From assembly GCA_958431155.1 (NCBI GenBank), contig OY288106.1, forward strand, positions 905,161-969,160: DNA of 64,000 nt. The letters run 5' to 3'. The translations under genes and the position numbers were made by a program. Shown piece by piece: positions 52,352-61,149 of this stretch (position 1 is the stretch's first letter; the number at the start of each line of letters is the position of its first letter). The notes below the pieces were generated by a model. It had not been told where the DNA came from and ran no database searches. It saw nothing but the letters and a program-made list of their open reading frames with translations. This DNA is from an uncultured candidatus Porisulfidus sp. Lineage in GTDB: Bacteria > Pseudomonadota > Gammaproteobacteria > Poriferisulfidales > Poriferisulfidaceae.

Positions 52352-52693
52352 TTATAGGGTGTAAAGAAACTCGACAATCTTGTCGATTTCTTCTTCCGTC
52401 AGAATTTGGTGCTTGCCGAACGGCGGCATCATGGCATGAGGGCGAAATTGTGGCTGATTCCAGACATTCTGCCGTAAAACTTCCTTGTCGGGAAAACGCA
52501 TTTGCATGGCTACCAGCGGCACGGAAATGTTGCCCGACGCTTGGCCCCCCGGAATGTTATGGCAGGAAAGACAATTTCCTTTTTTGACGTCGAAGGCGAT
52601 TTTTCGCCCTTCTTCGACCATCTGATCATCCGCTTGCGCCAGCGGTGCGAAGCCCACGCATACGGTCACGAACAACAGCCGAAAGCCTTTCAC
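52352..52693 (-). CDS. soxX: SoxX cytochrome c
   Basis: Small haem subunit of SoxAX. The 113-residue precursor starts at GTG 52693 after AGGA and has a signal peptide (LLFVTVCVGFAPLAQA). It holds one haem site, KKGNCLSCHNIPGG, and distal-ligand region PHAMMPPFGKHQIL with the axial Met. It is the first gene of the sox operon; a TACAAT (52729-52734) upstream is the only promoter-like element noticed. Confidence 0.95.
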   Translation of the reverse strand: MKGFRLLFVTVCVGFAPLAQADDQMVEEGRKIAFDVKKGNCLSCHNIPGGQASGNISVPLVAMQMRFPDKEVLRQNVWNQPQFRPHAMMPPFGKHQILTEEEIDKIVEFLYTL

Positions 52694-52825
52694 TTGGGGG
52701 TTCCTGCAACAATCTGTTTGGTCGATGTATTGTACACAACGAAAGGAAAAAAATGTTACGGATTGACCGAAATTTCCGCTGGATTTTGGAGAAAATCGCG
52801 GCTGCTGATAGACTGTTTTCCGGAT

Positions 52826-52900
52826 GGGCGATTAGCTCAGGGGGAGAGCGCTGCCTTCACACGGCAGAGGTCGCTGGTTCAATCCCAGCATCGCCCACCA
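52826..52900 (+). tRNA. tRNA-Val (anticodon CAC)
   Basis: A 75-base cloverleaf with encoded CCA. Acceptor stem GGGCGAT/ATCGCCC is perfect. The anticodon arm CTGCC-TTCACAC-GGCAG gives anticodon CAC, reading GTG. The T arm contains GGTTCAATCC. No intron and no integrase remnant is nearby. Confidence 0.96.
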
Positions 52901-52966
52901 CCCCCGCGGCATCCTGTAATCCGGCGATCGCGCCACGCTTTGCCTGTTAGAATTCGTGTGAGTTCC

Positions 52967-53042
52967 GCCCCCATCGGTTAAGCGGATAAACCACGGGATT
53001 CCTAATCCCGGACTGGTGGTTCGAATCCACCTGGGGGCGCCA
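52967..53042 (+). tRNA. tRNA-Arg (anticodon CCT)
   Basis: A 76-base cloverleaf with encoded CCA. Acceptor GCCCCCA/TGGGGGC is perfect and the discriminator is G. The anticodon arm CGGGA-TTCCTAA-TCCCG gives CCT, reading AGG. The T arm has GGTTCGAATCC. It is 66 bases after tRNA-Val and convergent with the acetolactate-synthase-like gene. Confidence 0.96.
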
Positions 53043-53046
53043 CCCC

Positions 53047-54699
53047 TCAGATCGGGCAGACGATCTCGCCGAGGTGCTTGATGAGGCGCATGTTCTCCTC
53101 ATAGTCGATCGGCACGACAACCAGAGACGGCCCCTCTTCCTCAAATGCAGCCTCCAGCGTCGCCTCGAGGTCCCGGCTGGCCGTCACCACATGCCCGTGC
53201 CAGCCGAACGCCCGGGCCAGACCCAGCCAGTCCGGATTCGTGAACTCCAGCTCCGTATGGCTGTTGAATTGCTGTTCCTGCTTCCATGAAATCAGCCCGT
53301 AGCCGCCATCCTCCCAGACCATTACCACGATCGACACCCCCAAGCGGCTGGCGGTCTCCATCTCCTGCACATTCATCAGGAACCCGCCATCGCCGCAGAT
53401 CGCCAGGATCCGGCGGGTCGGATGCACGAGACCGGCCGAGATCGCGCCGGGCAGCGCGAACCCCATTGAGCAAAATCCGTTTGGAATCAAGCATGTATTG
53501 GGCTCATGGCAGTGATAATGGCGGGCAATCCACATCTTGTGCGCCCCCACGTCGGACAGCAGGATGTCCGACGGACCCATGACCTCGCGCACGTCCCAAA
53601 GCACCTTCTGCGGACGCAGCTTGCCTTCCGTGTCGTCGTTCTTGTAGGCCGCGAATTCGCCCAGCATTTCTTCCCGAACCCTTTTTTCCCGGCTCAGGTC
53701 CCAGTCCATCTTTCCATGCGCCCGCGCCCGCTCGTTGAGCATGGCCAGGGTCTGGGCCAGATCACCGACCAGTTCTACCTCGGGATGGTAGTGCAGATCG
53801 ATCTCCGCCGGCAGGAAATCGGCATGGATGATGGTTTTGATCCCGTCCGGATTCCACAGATACGGGTGATACTCGACCATGTCGTAGCCCAGCGCCAGCA
53901 CCACATCCGCCGCATCGATCGCACAAGCCACCAAATCCTTGGATCCAAGGCCAATGGTGAACAGGCAGTAGTCTTCCTCCATATCGACACAGCCTTTCGC
54001 CATGAACGTACTGATGACACCAATGTTGGTCTGCTCGCAGAACATGCGCAATTGCTGGCTGGCTCGAGTCCGGATACAACCATTGCCGGCAAGAATCACC
54101 GGGCGTCGTGCCCGACACAACATTTCAAAGGCCCGGTCGATTTGCTCCCCAGCCGGAATCGGCCGCCGGAAGCGGATCGGAGAAATCGGCTTCGCGTCTG
54201 TCTCGTGTTTCGCGACATCCTCCGGCAGTTCGAGATGAACGGCACCAGGTTTTTCGCTGCGCGCGATGCGAACTGCCTTGCGCACGATTTCCGGGAGGCT
54301 GTCCGCCTGAATGATGCTGGTGGACCATTTCGTCACTGCACGGAACATGCTCACGGCATCCATGATCTGGTGGGATTCCTTGTGCTGCCGGGCGGTGGAG
54401 CCCTGGCCGGTCAGCACCAGCAGTGGCGATCGGTCCATGTTGGCGTTCGCCACGCCCGTCACCAGGTTGGTCGCGCCCGGGCCCAATGTCCCCAAACAAC
54501 CTGCAGGCTGCCCGGTGAGCCGGCCGTACACCTCGGCCATGAAGGCCGCCCCCTGTTCGTGCCGGGTCAGGATGAATTGGATCTTGTCCGACTTCGACAG
54601 GGACATGACGAAATCCGCGTTCTCTTCTCCGGGAACGCCGAATACGTACTCGATGCCCTCGACCTCGAGGCAACGGACGAACAGGTCAGACGCTTTCAT
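53047..54699 (-). CDS. Thiamine-diphosphate-dependent acetolactate-synthase-like enzyme
   Basis: Decarboxylating enzyme related to the large subunit of acetolactate synthase. The 550-residue protein has the catalytic Glu in FGVPGEENADFV (about residues 20-31), the PP domain TLGPGATNLVTGVANANMD and the ThDP/Mg motif ICGDGGFLMNVQEMETA. No regulatory IlvN-type subunit gene follows, so it may be the catabolic (AlsS-type) or another IlvB-like enzyme. It lies 29 bases after the O-methyltransferase gene in the same operon. Confidence 0.88.
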   Translation of the reverse strand: MKASDLFVRCLEVEGIEYVFGVPGEENADFVMSLSKSDKIQFILTRHEQGAAFMAEVYGRLTGQPAGCLGTLGPGATNLVTGVANANMDRSPLLVLTGQGSTARQHKESHQIMDAVSMFRAVTKWSTSIIQADSLPEIVRKAVRIARSEKPGAVHLELPEDVAKHETDAKPISPIRFRRPIPAGEQIDRAFEMLCRARRPVILAGNGCIRTRASQQLRMFCEQTNIGVISTFMAKGCVDMEEDYCLFTIGLGSKDLVACAIDAADVVLALGYDMVEYHPYLWNPDGIKTIIHADFLPAEIDLHYHPEVELVGDLAQTLAMLNERARAHGKMDWDLSREKRVREEMLGEFAAYKNDDTEGKLRPQKVLWDVREVMGPSDILLSDVGAHKMWIARHYHCHEPNTCLIPNGFCSMGFALPGAISAGLVHPTRRILAICGDGGFLMNVQEMETASRLGVSIVVMVWEDGGYGLISWKQEQQFNSHTELEFTNPDWLGLARAFGWHGHVVTASRDLEATLEAAFEEEGPSLVVVPIDYEENMRLIKHLGEIVCPI

Positions 54700-54728
54700 T
54701 CTGGAGGTCTCGCCTGCTCATTTTAGAC

Positions 54729-55391
54729 TCAATGTTTGCGTGCCAAGGTCAGGCCATCGCCGATCGGCACCAAGCTGACCATGACCCGCGAATCGTTCGC
54801 CAGCATTCGATTGAACTCCCGAATGGAAACCGTGTCGGGTTCCTGCTCGGAAGGGTCCGCCACGCGTCCGGACCACAAGGTATTGTCCACCGCAATCACC
54901 CCACCGGGCCGTATCAAGTCCAGAAGGTGCTCGTAATACGCCTGGTAGTTCTCTTTATCGGCATCGATGAAGGCAAAGTCGAAACGCCCGGCCTCCCCGG
55001 CCTGGCGCATCTGCTCCAAGGTTTTGAGCGCCGGAGCCAGACGCAGGTCGATCCGCTCCGCGACTCCGGCCTGCTGCCAGAATTCCCTTCCAATCGCTGT
55101 CCATTCCTCACTGATGTCACAGCAAACCACCCGCCCGCGAGCACCGGCCGCCTGGGCCAAGCACAAGGCACTGTAGCCGGTATAAGTGCCGACCTCGATC
55201 ACCTGTCGTGCATTCATCAATCTCAGCAATAACTTGAAGAATTGCCCCTGTTCGGGGCTGATTTGCATGTAGTGCTCCTCCAGCGTCGCCGTACGGGCAC
55301 GCAAGGCGCGAGCCACTGGATCCTCATCCACCGAAACATCCAGCAGGTACTGATGGATCTCGTCGTCGAGACCAAGGGTCCGCGTACTTAT
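54729..55391 (-). CDS. Class I SAM-dependent O-methyltransferase
   Basis: Related to caffeoyl-CoA/catechol O-methyltransferases. The motif I region is QVIEVGTYTGYSALCLAQ; the metal/SAM residues follow in FDFAFIDADKENY and GGVIAVDNTLWSGRV. The family N-terminus TLGLDDEIHQYLLDV is present, but no ATG, GTG or TTG precedes it in frame after the carbonic-anhydrase stop. The start is placed at ATA 55391, which overlaps that stop and follows GGGAGGG. GTG 55331 would cut off about 20 conserved residues. The substrate is unknown. Confidence 0.82.
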   Translation of the reverse strand: MSTRTLGLDDEIHQYLLDVSVDEDPVARALRARTATLEEHYMQISPEQGQFFKLLLRLMNARQVIEVGTYTGYSALCLAQAAGARGRVVCCDISEEWTAIGREFWQQAGVAERIDLRLAPALKTLEQMRQAGEAGRFDFAFIDADKENYQAYYEHLLDLIRPGGVIAVDNTLWSGRVADPSEQEPDTVSIREFNRMLANDSRVMVSLVPIGDGLTLARKH

Positions 55392-56170
55392 GATCCCTCC
55401 CGCAGAACCGTGTGTACAGTTCGGCTGCCAAGCGGCTGAACCGGGCGGGCATTCTGCCCCATTTGCTGCTCCAACCAACGCTGTTCCACCGACCCCACCG
55501 CCATCGGCTCCATCGCCAGCAACCAATGCACGCCTTCGGTGCACGGCGGAGTCGTCAGGGAACCCCGATAACCCAGAAACTGATCCTGTCCGGGAACCAG
55601 ATCCGTCGGATCGAGCATCAACGCCTCACCTGTCTCGGCTGTCTGCAGCCAGTTCCAAAAGGATTCTGGAAAAGCCTGTGGCGCATCGGGGCGCAGTGCG
55701 ACTCCCAGCACGGCGATCTCACCCGAATCCGCCGCATGGACCAGATGAAGCTCCCCCACATCCGCTGCGTCCGACCAAAGATGTTCGCTCGGAGTATGGA
55801 AATGGAACTGCTTGAGGGAGAAAGCCCGATCACCAAGGACCAATTGGCAACCCGGCGACATGTCCACCTGTACGGTGTGCGTCTTGTCGCTCAGTCGCCC
55901 GGTCGTGGCCCGATAATCAAGCGTGAAACGTTCATCGGCCGATACAGTTTCCCCACCCGGTAAGGCGATCGGGGATTGCTCCGAGCCCTCGGCACACGCC
56001 GCCCAATCCGGATGAAGGCGTCCCCAGTGGTCCGGACCTTCGCCTCCGTGATAGCCCCAGCAGGGCCGCTCTTCAGGCTTGCAGGAGGTCACAGCAAGGG
56101 CCCGGCCCGCTGCGAGGGACAACCCGAAGCATGCGAACGAGCCTAGGAAATTCCGCCGATTCCACGCCAT
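55388..56170 (-). CDS. Alpha-class carbonic anhydrase, Tat-exported
   Basis: Periplasmic zinc enzyme that interconverts CO2 and bicarbonate. The 260-residue precursor has a twin-arginine signal (NRRNFLGSFACFGLSLAAG). Zinc-ligand histidines are in LKQFHFHTPSEHLW (two) and GELHLVHAAD (one). GSLTTPPCTEGVHWLL is the conserved core with the active-site Thr. Extracytoplasmic CO2/bicarbonate handling would suit an autotroph. It is first in an operon with the methyltransferase and acetolactate-synthase-like genes. Confidence 0.94.
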   Translation of the reverse strand: MAWNRRNFLGSFACFGLSLAAGRALAVTSCKPEERPCWGYHGGEGPDHWGRLHPDWAACAEGSEQSPIALPGGETVSADERFTLDYRATTGRLSDKTHTVQVDMSPGCQLVLGDRAFSLKQFHFHTPSEHLWSDAADVGELHLVHAADSGEIAVLGVALRPDAPQAFPESFWNWLQTAETGEALMLDPTDLVPGQDQFLGYRGSLTTPPCTEGVHWLLAMEPMAVGSVEQRWLEQQMGQNARPVQPLGSRTVHTVLREGS

Positions 56171-56307
56171 GGAAACCTCCGGTTGATGAGAAGAACACTC
56201 GATTCGCTCTCGGCATCAAGATTACGGTTCATTGTACCCGTCCACTCTCGGCATCCCGAGCGGTGGGGTCGCATAAGTGGTAGAGTATGCGCGCCTGAGG
56301 ATTCGCC

Positions 56308-56979
56308 ATGCCTCTTCCTGACCAGATCGCTCCGTCCATTCTGTCTGCGGACTTCGCGCGCCTCGGCGCAGAGGTGGACGCGGTCGTAGAAGCCGGGGCC
56401 GACATGATCCATTTTGACGTGATGGATTACCACTATGTTCCCAACCTCACCATCGGCCCGCTGGTCTGCGAAGCCTTGCGCAAGCATGGCGTCACCGTAC
56501 CCATCGACGTTCACTTGATGGTAACCCCGGTGGACGGGCTGATTAACGACTTTGCCAAGGCGGGCGCCAGTTCCATCACGTTCCATCCGGAAGCGACCCA
56601 GCACGTGGACCGCAGCCTGCAACTGACCCGCGACCTCGGCTGCAAGAACGGGCTGGTACTCAACCCGGCTACGCCTTTGAGCGCCTTGGATCACGTCCTG
56701 GACAAGATCGACATGGTGCTGCTGATGTCCGTCAATCCCGGATTCGGGGGGCAATCCTTCATCCCCCAAACGCTGGAAAAGATTCGTCAGGTCCGGGCTC
56801 GGCTCGATACCTGCGATCACCCGATACGCCTAGAGGTCGATGGTGGCATCAAAGTGGACAATATTGCCAGCGTGAAAGAGGCTGGTGCGGATACATTCGT
56901 TTGCGGCTCCGCGGTTTTCGACAGCAGCGATTACCCCGCCACCTTGGCTTCGCTGCGCACCGAACTCGCCCGGGTCTGA
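56308..56979 (+). CDS. rpe: Ribulose-phosphate 3-epimerase
   Basis: Interconverts ribulose-5-phosphate and xylulose-5-phosphate in the Calvin and pentose phosphate cycles. The 223-residue TIM barrel starts [19 protein letters not shown]-like after MPLPDQI. It has [19 protein letters not shown] (metal-binding His and Asp) and [16 protein letters not shown], with [11 protein letters not shown] near the end. It normally precedes gph and trpE; here gph is absent and higBA and tatA lie between. Confidence 0.97.
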   Translation: MPLPDQIAPSILSADFARLGAEVDAVVEAGADMIHFDVMDYHYVPNLTIGPLVCEALRKHGVTVPIDVHLMVTPVDGLINDFAKAGASSITFHPEATQHVDRSLQLTRDLGCKNGLVLNPATPLSALDHVLDKIDMVLLMSVNPGFGGQSFIPQTLEKIRQVRARLDTCDHPIRLEVDGGIKVDNIASVKEAGADTFVCGSAVFDSSDYPATLASLRTELARV

Positions 56980-57087
56980 GGGCTGCCAATCCAACACCAT
57001 ACGGCGCGTCGTTTACAAGACGTTCCTACACGTCCTGAATCTATACAGGAAAACTAGGGGCTCCACTCCCAAACTATTATTGTGCCC

Positions 57088-57375
57088 TCAAGCCGGGGCG
57101 AAATGTTCGACTGAAATCTTTTCGGCACGGTCTTGAGCCTGCCACAGGTCGTACGCCATCTGCATCCCAAGCCAAGTTTCAGGGGTCGAGCCAAATGCCT
57201 TTGACAGGCGTATTGCCATATCAATGGAAACACCTGTGCGCTCGTTTACGAGTTCGGAAAGTGCCTGGCGTGTAACCCCCAAGCCCTGAGCGGCTCGGGT
57301 AACGGAAAGCCCCAGAGGCTCAAGACATTGCCTTTTTACGATCCCACCTGGATGTGGAGGATTCTGCCTCGCCAT
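57088..57375 (-). CDS. higA: HigA-type antitoxin
   Basis: XRE-family antitoxin of the HigBA system, 95 residues from ATG 57375 (GAGGAG Shine-Dalgarno). HPGGIVKRQCLEPLGLSVTR then AAQGLGVTRQALSELVNER is the HigA helix-turn-helix, and FGSTPETWLGMQMAYDLWQA is the diagnostic C-terminal motif. It is the second gene after higB with an 11-base gap, the usual inverted toxin-first order. Confidence 0.95.
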   Translation of the reverse strand: MARQNPPHPGGIVKRQCLEPLGLSVTRAAQGLGVTRQALSELVNERTGVSIDMAIRLSKAFGSTPETWLGMQMAYDLWQAQDRAEKISVEHFAPA

Positions 57376-57386
57376 ATTTGATCTCC

Positions 57387-57665
57387 TCAATGATAGTCCG
57401 CGTAATCAACTTCGACAGCCGATCCATCCTCGAATCGGAATGCTACTCTCCAGTTCCCAGGCACCGAAACTGCATAGTAACCTTTTTTCTGACCTTTTAA
57501 TTCGTGCAACCGGAATCCCGGCAAGTCCATGCCTTTCGGTGTCCTGCTGGAGTCAAGGGCAGCCAAAATGTCCACCAGTTTTTGTACATGCTCCGGTTTC
57601 ACGCGTCGCGTCGTTTTACGATCGTATAACGCTTTGAGCCCACGATGCCTAAACGACCCAATCAT
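57387..57665 (-). CDS. higB: HigB-type mRNA interferase toxin
   Basis: Ribosome-dependent mRNA endonuclease of the RelE fold. The 92-residue protein from ATG 57665 has FRHRGLKALYDRKTTRRVKP, FRLHELKGQKKGYYAVSV and NWRVAFRFEDGSAVEVDYADYH, the HigB signature including the terminal catalytic region. A TTG two codons upstream (57671) is an alternative start. The toxin looks intact. Confidence 0.94.
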   Translation of the reverse strand: MIGSFRHRGLKALYDRKTTRRVKPEHVQKLVDILAALDSSRTPKGMDLPGFRLHELKGQKKGYYAVSVPGNWRVAFRFEDGSAVEVDYADYH

Positions 57666-57687
57666 ATGCAAATATTATCATGTCGCC

Positions 57688-57706
57688 CGTCAATTGACAA
57701 TTGACG
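57688..57706 (-). promoter_or_regulatory. higBA operator palindrome
   Basis: CGTCAATTG-A-CAATTGACG is a perfect 9-base inverted repeat around one central base, 22 bases upstream of higB. On the minus strand it contains TTGTCA, which with GATAAT 15 bases later gives a plausible promoter. HigA binding here is inferred. The same site also contains TTGACA/TTGACG reading toward tatA. Confidence 0.6.
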
Positions 57707-57785
57707 TATGATGGATATGAAGCCAAGATATTCAGTTCAAATAAGGTACAATGCCGACATTCACGTTGGCTGACGAAATAGGCTT

Positions 57786-57989
57786 ATGGGCGGCATCAGC
57801 ATCTGGCAGATTCTTATCATTCTGGCCATTGTGCTGTTGCTGTTCGGCACCAAGCGCCTGCGCAATATCGGCGGTGATCTCGGTGAGGCCATCAAGGGTT
57901 TCAAGCAATCCATGCAGTCTGCCTCACAGACGGACAAGTCCGAGACTGACGATTCCGCCGAATCCAAGAAAAACCCGTCGGACAGCTGA
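57786..57989 (+). CDS. tatA: TatA twin-arginine translocase subunit
   Basis: Pore-forming subunit of the Tat system. The 67-residue protein has one N-terminal transmembrane helix ([18 protein letters not shown]), the hinge [10 protein letters not shown], an amphipathic helix ([15 protein letters not shown]) and a charged tail. No tatB or tatC follows; trpE comes after 53 bases. Tat substrates encoded in this window include SoxB, SoxY, DsrO and the carbonic anhydrase. Confidence 0.95.
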   Translation: MGGISIWQILIILAIVLLLFGTKRLRNIGGDLGEAIKGFKQSMQSASQTDKSETDDSAESKKNPSDS

Positions 57990-58042
57990 TTTCCCGGCTC
58001 GGCGGCATCGCGCCGCGTTGATTTCAGTTTCTGGAAACTGGC

Positions 58043-59518
58043 ATGGACGATCACCCTACCCTGAGTCAGGCTCGGTTTGAGCGCTACCGCTCCGAAGGCT
58101 ACACACATATCCCGCTGGTAACCGCACTACCGGCAGGTCAGCACTCGGCTTCGGCCCTGTATGTGCCGGTCGCGGATCAACCGGGCAGTTACCTGCTGGA
58201 ATCCGGGGAAACCGACACCCACGCCGGGCGATACTCGATCATCGGCCTGCCCACGGCGGTAGAACTGATTTACCAGGACGGCCAATTTCGCGTCGTGGAA
58301 GGAGGCGAAACCAAAAGCTCCCTGGAGACCTCCGACCCGCTTCCTTGCGTGGAAGACTACCTGCACAGCCACAAAGTCGCCCCCCTCTCGGAGGACCTGC
58401 GCTTTGGAGGCGGCCTGGTCGGATACTTCGGCTACGACCTGATCCGGACCATCGAGCCGGTTCTGGCCGGAGGACAGCCGGAGGACCTGCTCGGCCTGCC
58501 TGACATGTGGTTGTTGCAATCAACCGAATTGATCATGCTGGACAACCAGACCGGAAAGATTCTGCTGATCGTCAACCAACCGGCCGATGTGCCGGATGCC
58601 TATGCAGCGGGCTGCCGGCGATTGGAGGAACTGCGCGCCCAGGTCGAGGAGACCTCAGAACCGGAACCGCTGACGGAAACACCCGACCGAGAATCTTCAT
58701 TCACATCAGGGTTTACCGAAGCCGGATTCTGCGAAGCGGTACGAACGGCCCGCGAATACATCACTGCGGGGGACCTGATGCAGGTCGTGCTCTCACAGCG
58801 GCTCAGCCGGCCCTTCGAGAGCGATCCGTTCCATATGTACCGAGGTCTGCACGCGCTTAACCCTTCCCCCTATATGTACTTCCTGAACCTCGGCCCAGTC
58901 CAGGTGATCGGCTCCAGTCCGGAGATCCTGGTGCGCCGCGAGGGCGATACCGTCACGGTTCGCCCGATCGCCGGCACTCGCTGGCGCGGCACGACCGAGG
59001 AGGAAGACCTGCAACTGGAAGCAGAGCTCCTAGCCGACCCGAAGGAACGTGCCGAACACCTGATGCTGATCGACCTGGGACGCAACGATATCGGCCGGGT
59101 CTGCCAGCCAGGCACGGTCCGGTTGACCGAGCAGATGGTGGTCGAACGTTACTCTCATGTGATGCACATTGTCTCGAACGTAGAAGGCAAATTGACGCCG
59201 GGCACCTCGACCCAGGATGTGCTGCGGGCGACCTTCCCGGCCGGTACGGTCAGCGGAGCCCCCAAAATACGTGCGATGGAGATCATCGACGAACTGGAAC
59301 CGACTAGCCGTGGCATCTATTCCGGGGCCGTCGGCTACTTCGGATGGGGTGGGAACCTCGACACCGCTATCGCCATTCGCACCGCAATCGTTCACAATGG
59401 GCAGATTCACGTGCAGGCCGGAGCCGGAATCGTTTACGATTCAATCCCGGAACGGGAATGGCACGAAACCATGCACAAGGCGCAAGCCCTGCTTCAGGTC
59501 GCCGACCGCTACTGTTGA
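58043..59518 (+). CDS. trpE: Anthranilate synthase component I
   Basis: Makes anthranilate from chorismate using ammonia from TrpG. The 491-residue protein has the regulatory N-terminal half with LLESG (tryptophan site). The catalytic domain includes LMQVVLSQRLSRPFE, RPIAGTRWRGTTEEED, LIDLGRNDIGRVC and TFPAGTVSGAPKIRAMEII. No leader peptide with Trp codons or attenuator was seen in the 53-base gap after tatA. Confidence 0.97.
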   Translation: MDDHPTLSQARFERYRSEGYTHIPLVTALPAGQHSASALYVPVADQPGSYLLESGETDTHAGRYSIIGLPTAVELIYQDGQFRVVEGGETKSSLETSDPLPCVEDYLHSHKVAPLSEDLRFGGGLVGYFGYDLIRTIEPVLAGGQPEDLLGLPDMWLLQSTELIMLDNQTGKILLIVNQPADVPDAYAAGCRRLEELRAQVEETSEPEPLTETPDRESSFTSGFTEAGFCEAVRTAREYITAGDLMQVVLSQRLSRPFESDPFHMYRGLHALNPSPYMYFLNLGPVQVIGSSPEILVRREGDTVTVRPIAGTRWRGTTEEEDLQLEAELLADPKERAEHLMLIDLGRNDIGRVCQPGTVRLTEQMVVERYSHVMHIVSNVEGKLTPGTSTQDVLRATFPAGTVSGAPKIRAMEIIDELEPTSRGIYSGAVGYFGWGGNLDTAIAIRTAIVHNGQIHVQAGAGIVYDSIPEREWHETMHKAQALLQVADRYC

Positions 59519-59533
59519 CTTCGCACCACCATC

Positions 59534-60102
<569 letters not shown>

Positions 60103-60106
<4 letters not shown>

Positions 60107-61149
60107 CCCCGGAACGTGCCCTTGCCACCGCCCAGGCCGGCTCGGATCTCGGCGCCGAACAGATGGAAGCGCTGATGCGCTCGATCATGGCAGGCGACGT
60201 GGAGCCCGCGATGCTCAAATCCCTGCTGATCGCTTGGCGCGACAAGGGAGAAGCGGTTTCGGAAATCGTCGGCGCCGCAAGGGCCATGCGGGCCTGTTCC
60301 GTACGCATCCAAGTCCATGCCCCACAGATTCTCGACACCTGCGGCACCGGCGGCGATGGGTTGGGAACCTTCAATGTTTCTACCGCCGTGGCGATTGTCG
60401 CCGCAGCGGCAGGCATCACGGTGGCCAAGCACGGCAATCGTGCGGTCAGTTCCAGCAGCGGCAGTGCCGATGTGCTCGCCGCAGCCGGCCTCGCGATCGA
60501 CCTGCAGCCGGATTCGGTTCGCCACTGCATCGAGGAGACCGGTATCGGCTTCCTGTTCGCCCCCTCCCACCATCCGGCCATGCGGCATGCCGCGCCGGTC
60601 CGCAAGGAAATCGGGACCCGCACGCTGTTCAACCTGCTGGGTCCGCTGACCAACCCGGCCGGTGCCACCCATCAGCTGATTGGGCTGTTCGATGCCCGCT
60701 GGCTGATCCCTTATGCCGAGACCCTGGCGGAACTAGGCAGCACGCGCGCCATGGTGGTGCACTCGCGGGATGGCATGGACGAACTCTCGCTGAACGCGCC
60801 GACCGATTACGCCCTCCTGGATCAGGGAGAAATCTCCACTGGCACGCTAGACCCCCAGACATACAGGCTTGGCCCTGTAGACCCTGCGTCGCTGCAGGCC
60901 GGCTCTGCCGAAGACAGCCTTGCCATGATTCGCGAGGCATTTTCCGGAAAACCCTCGCCCGCGGCCGACCTGATCTGCCTGAACGCCGGTGCGGCACTGC
61001 ACACCGTCGGAAGCGTCGCGGATATCGCCGACGGCATCCACCAGTCCCGCATCATCCTCGAAGACGGCTCCGCCACCGTGGAACTGGATCAACTTGCGCG
61101 GGTCACCCAGCGCTTGCAGCAGGAGGAAGCCGATGCAGATGCTGGATGA
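60103..61149 (+). CDS. trpD: Anthranilate phosphoribosyltransferase
   Basis: Transfers phosphoribose from PRPP to anthranilate. The 348-residue protein has the PRPP-binding [17 protein letters not shown] (about residues 79-95), the [19 protein letters not shown] motif, and [20 protein letters not shown]. Its 3' end overlaps trpC by 17 bases. Confidence 0.97.

Noticed and set aside
52826-53042. tRNA genes as an integration site for a genomic island
   Set aside because: No integrase gene and no repeated tRNA 3' end was noticed nearby.
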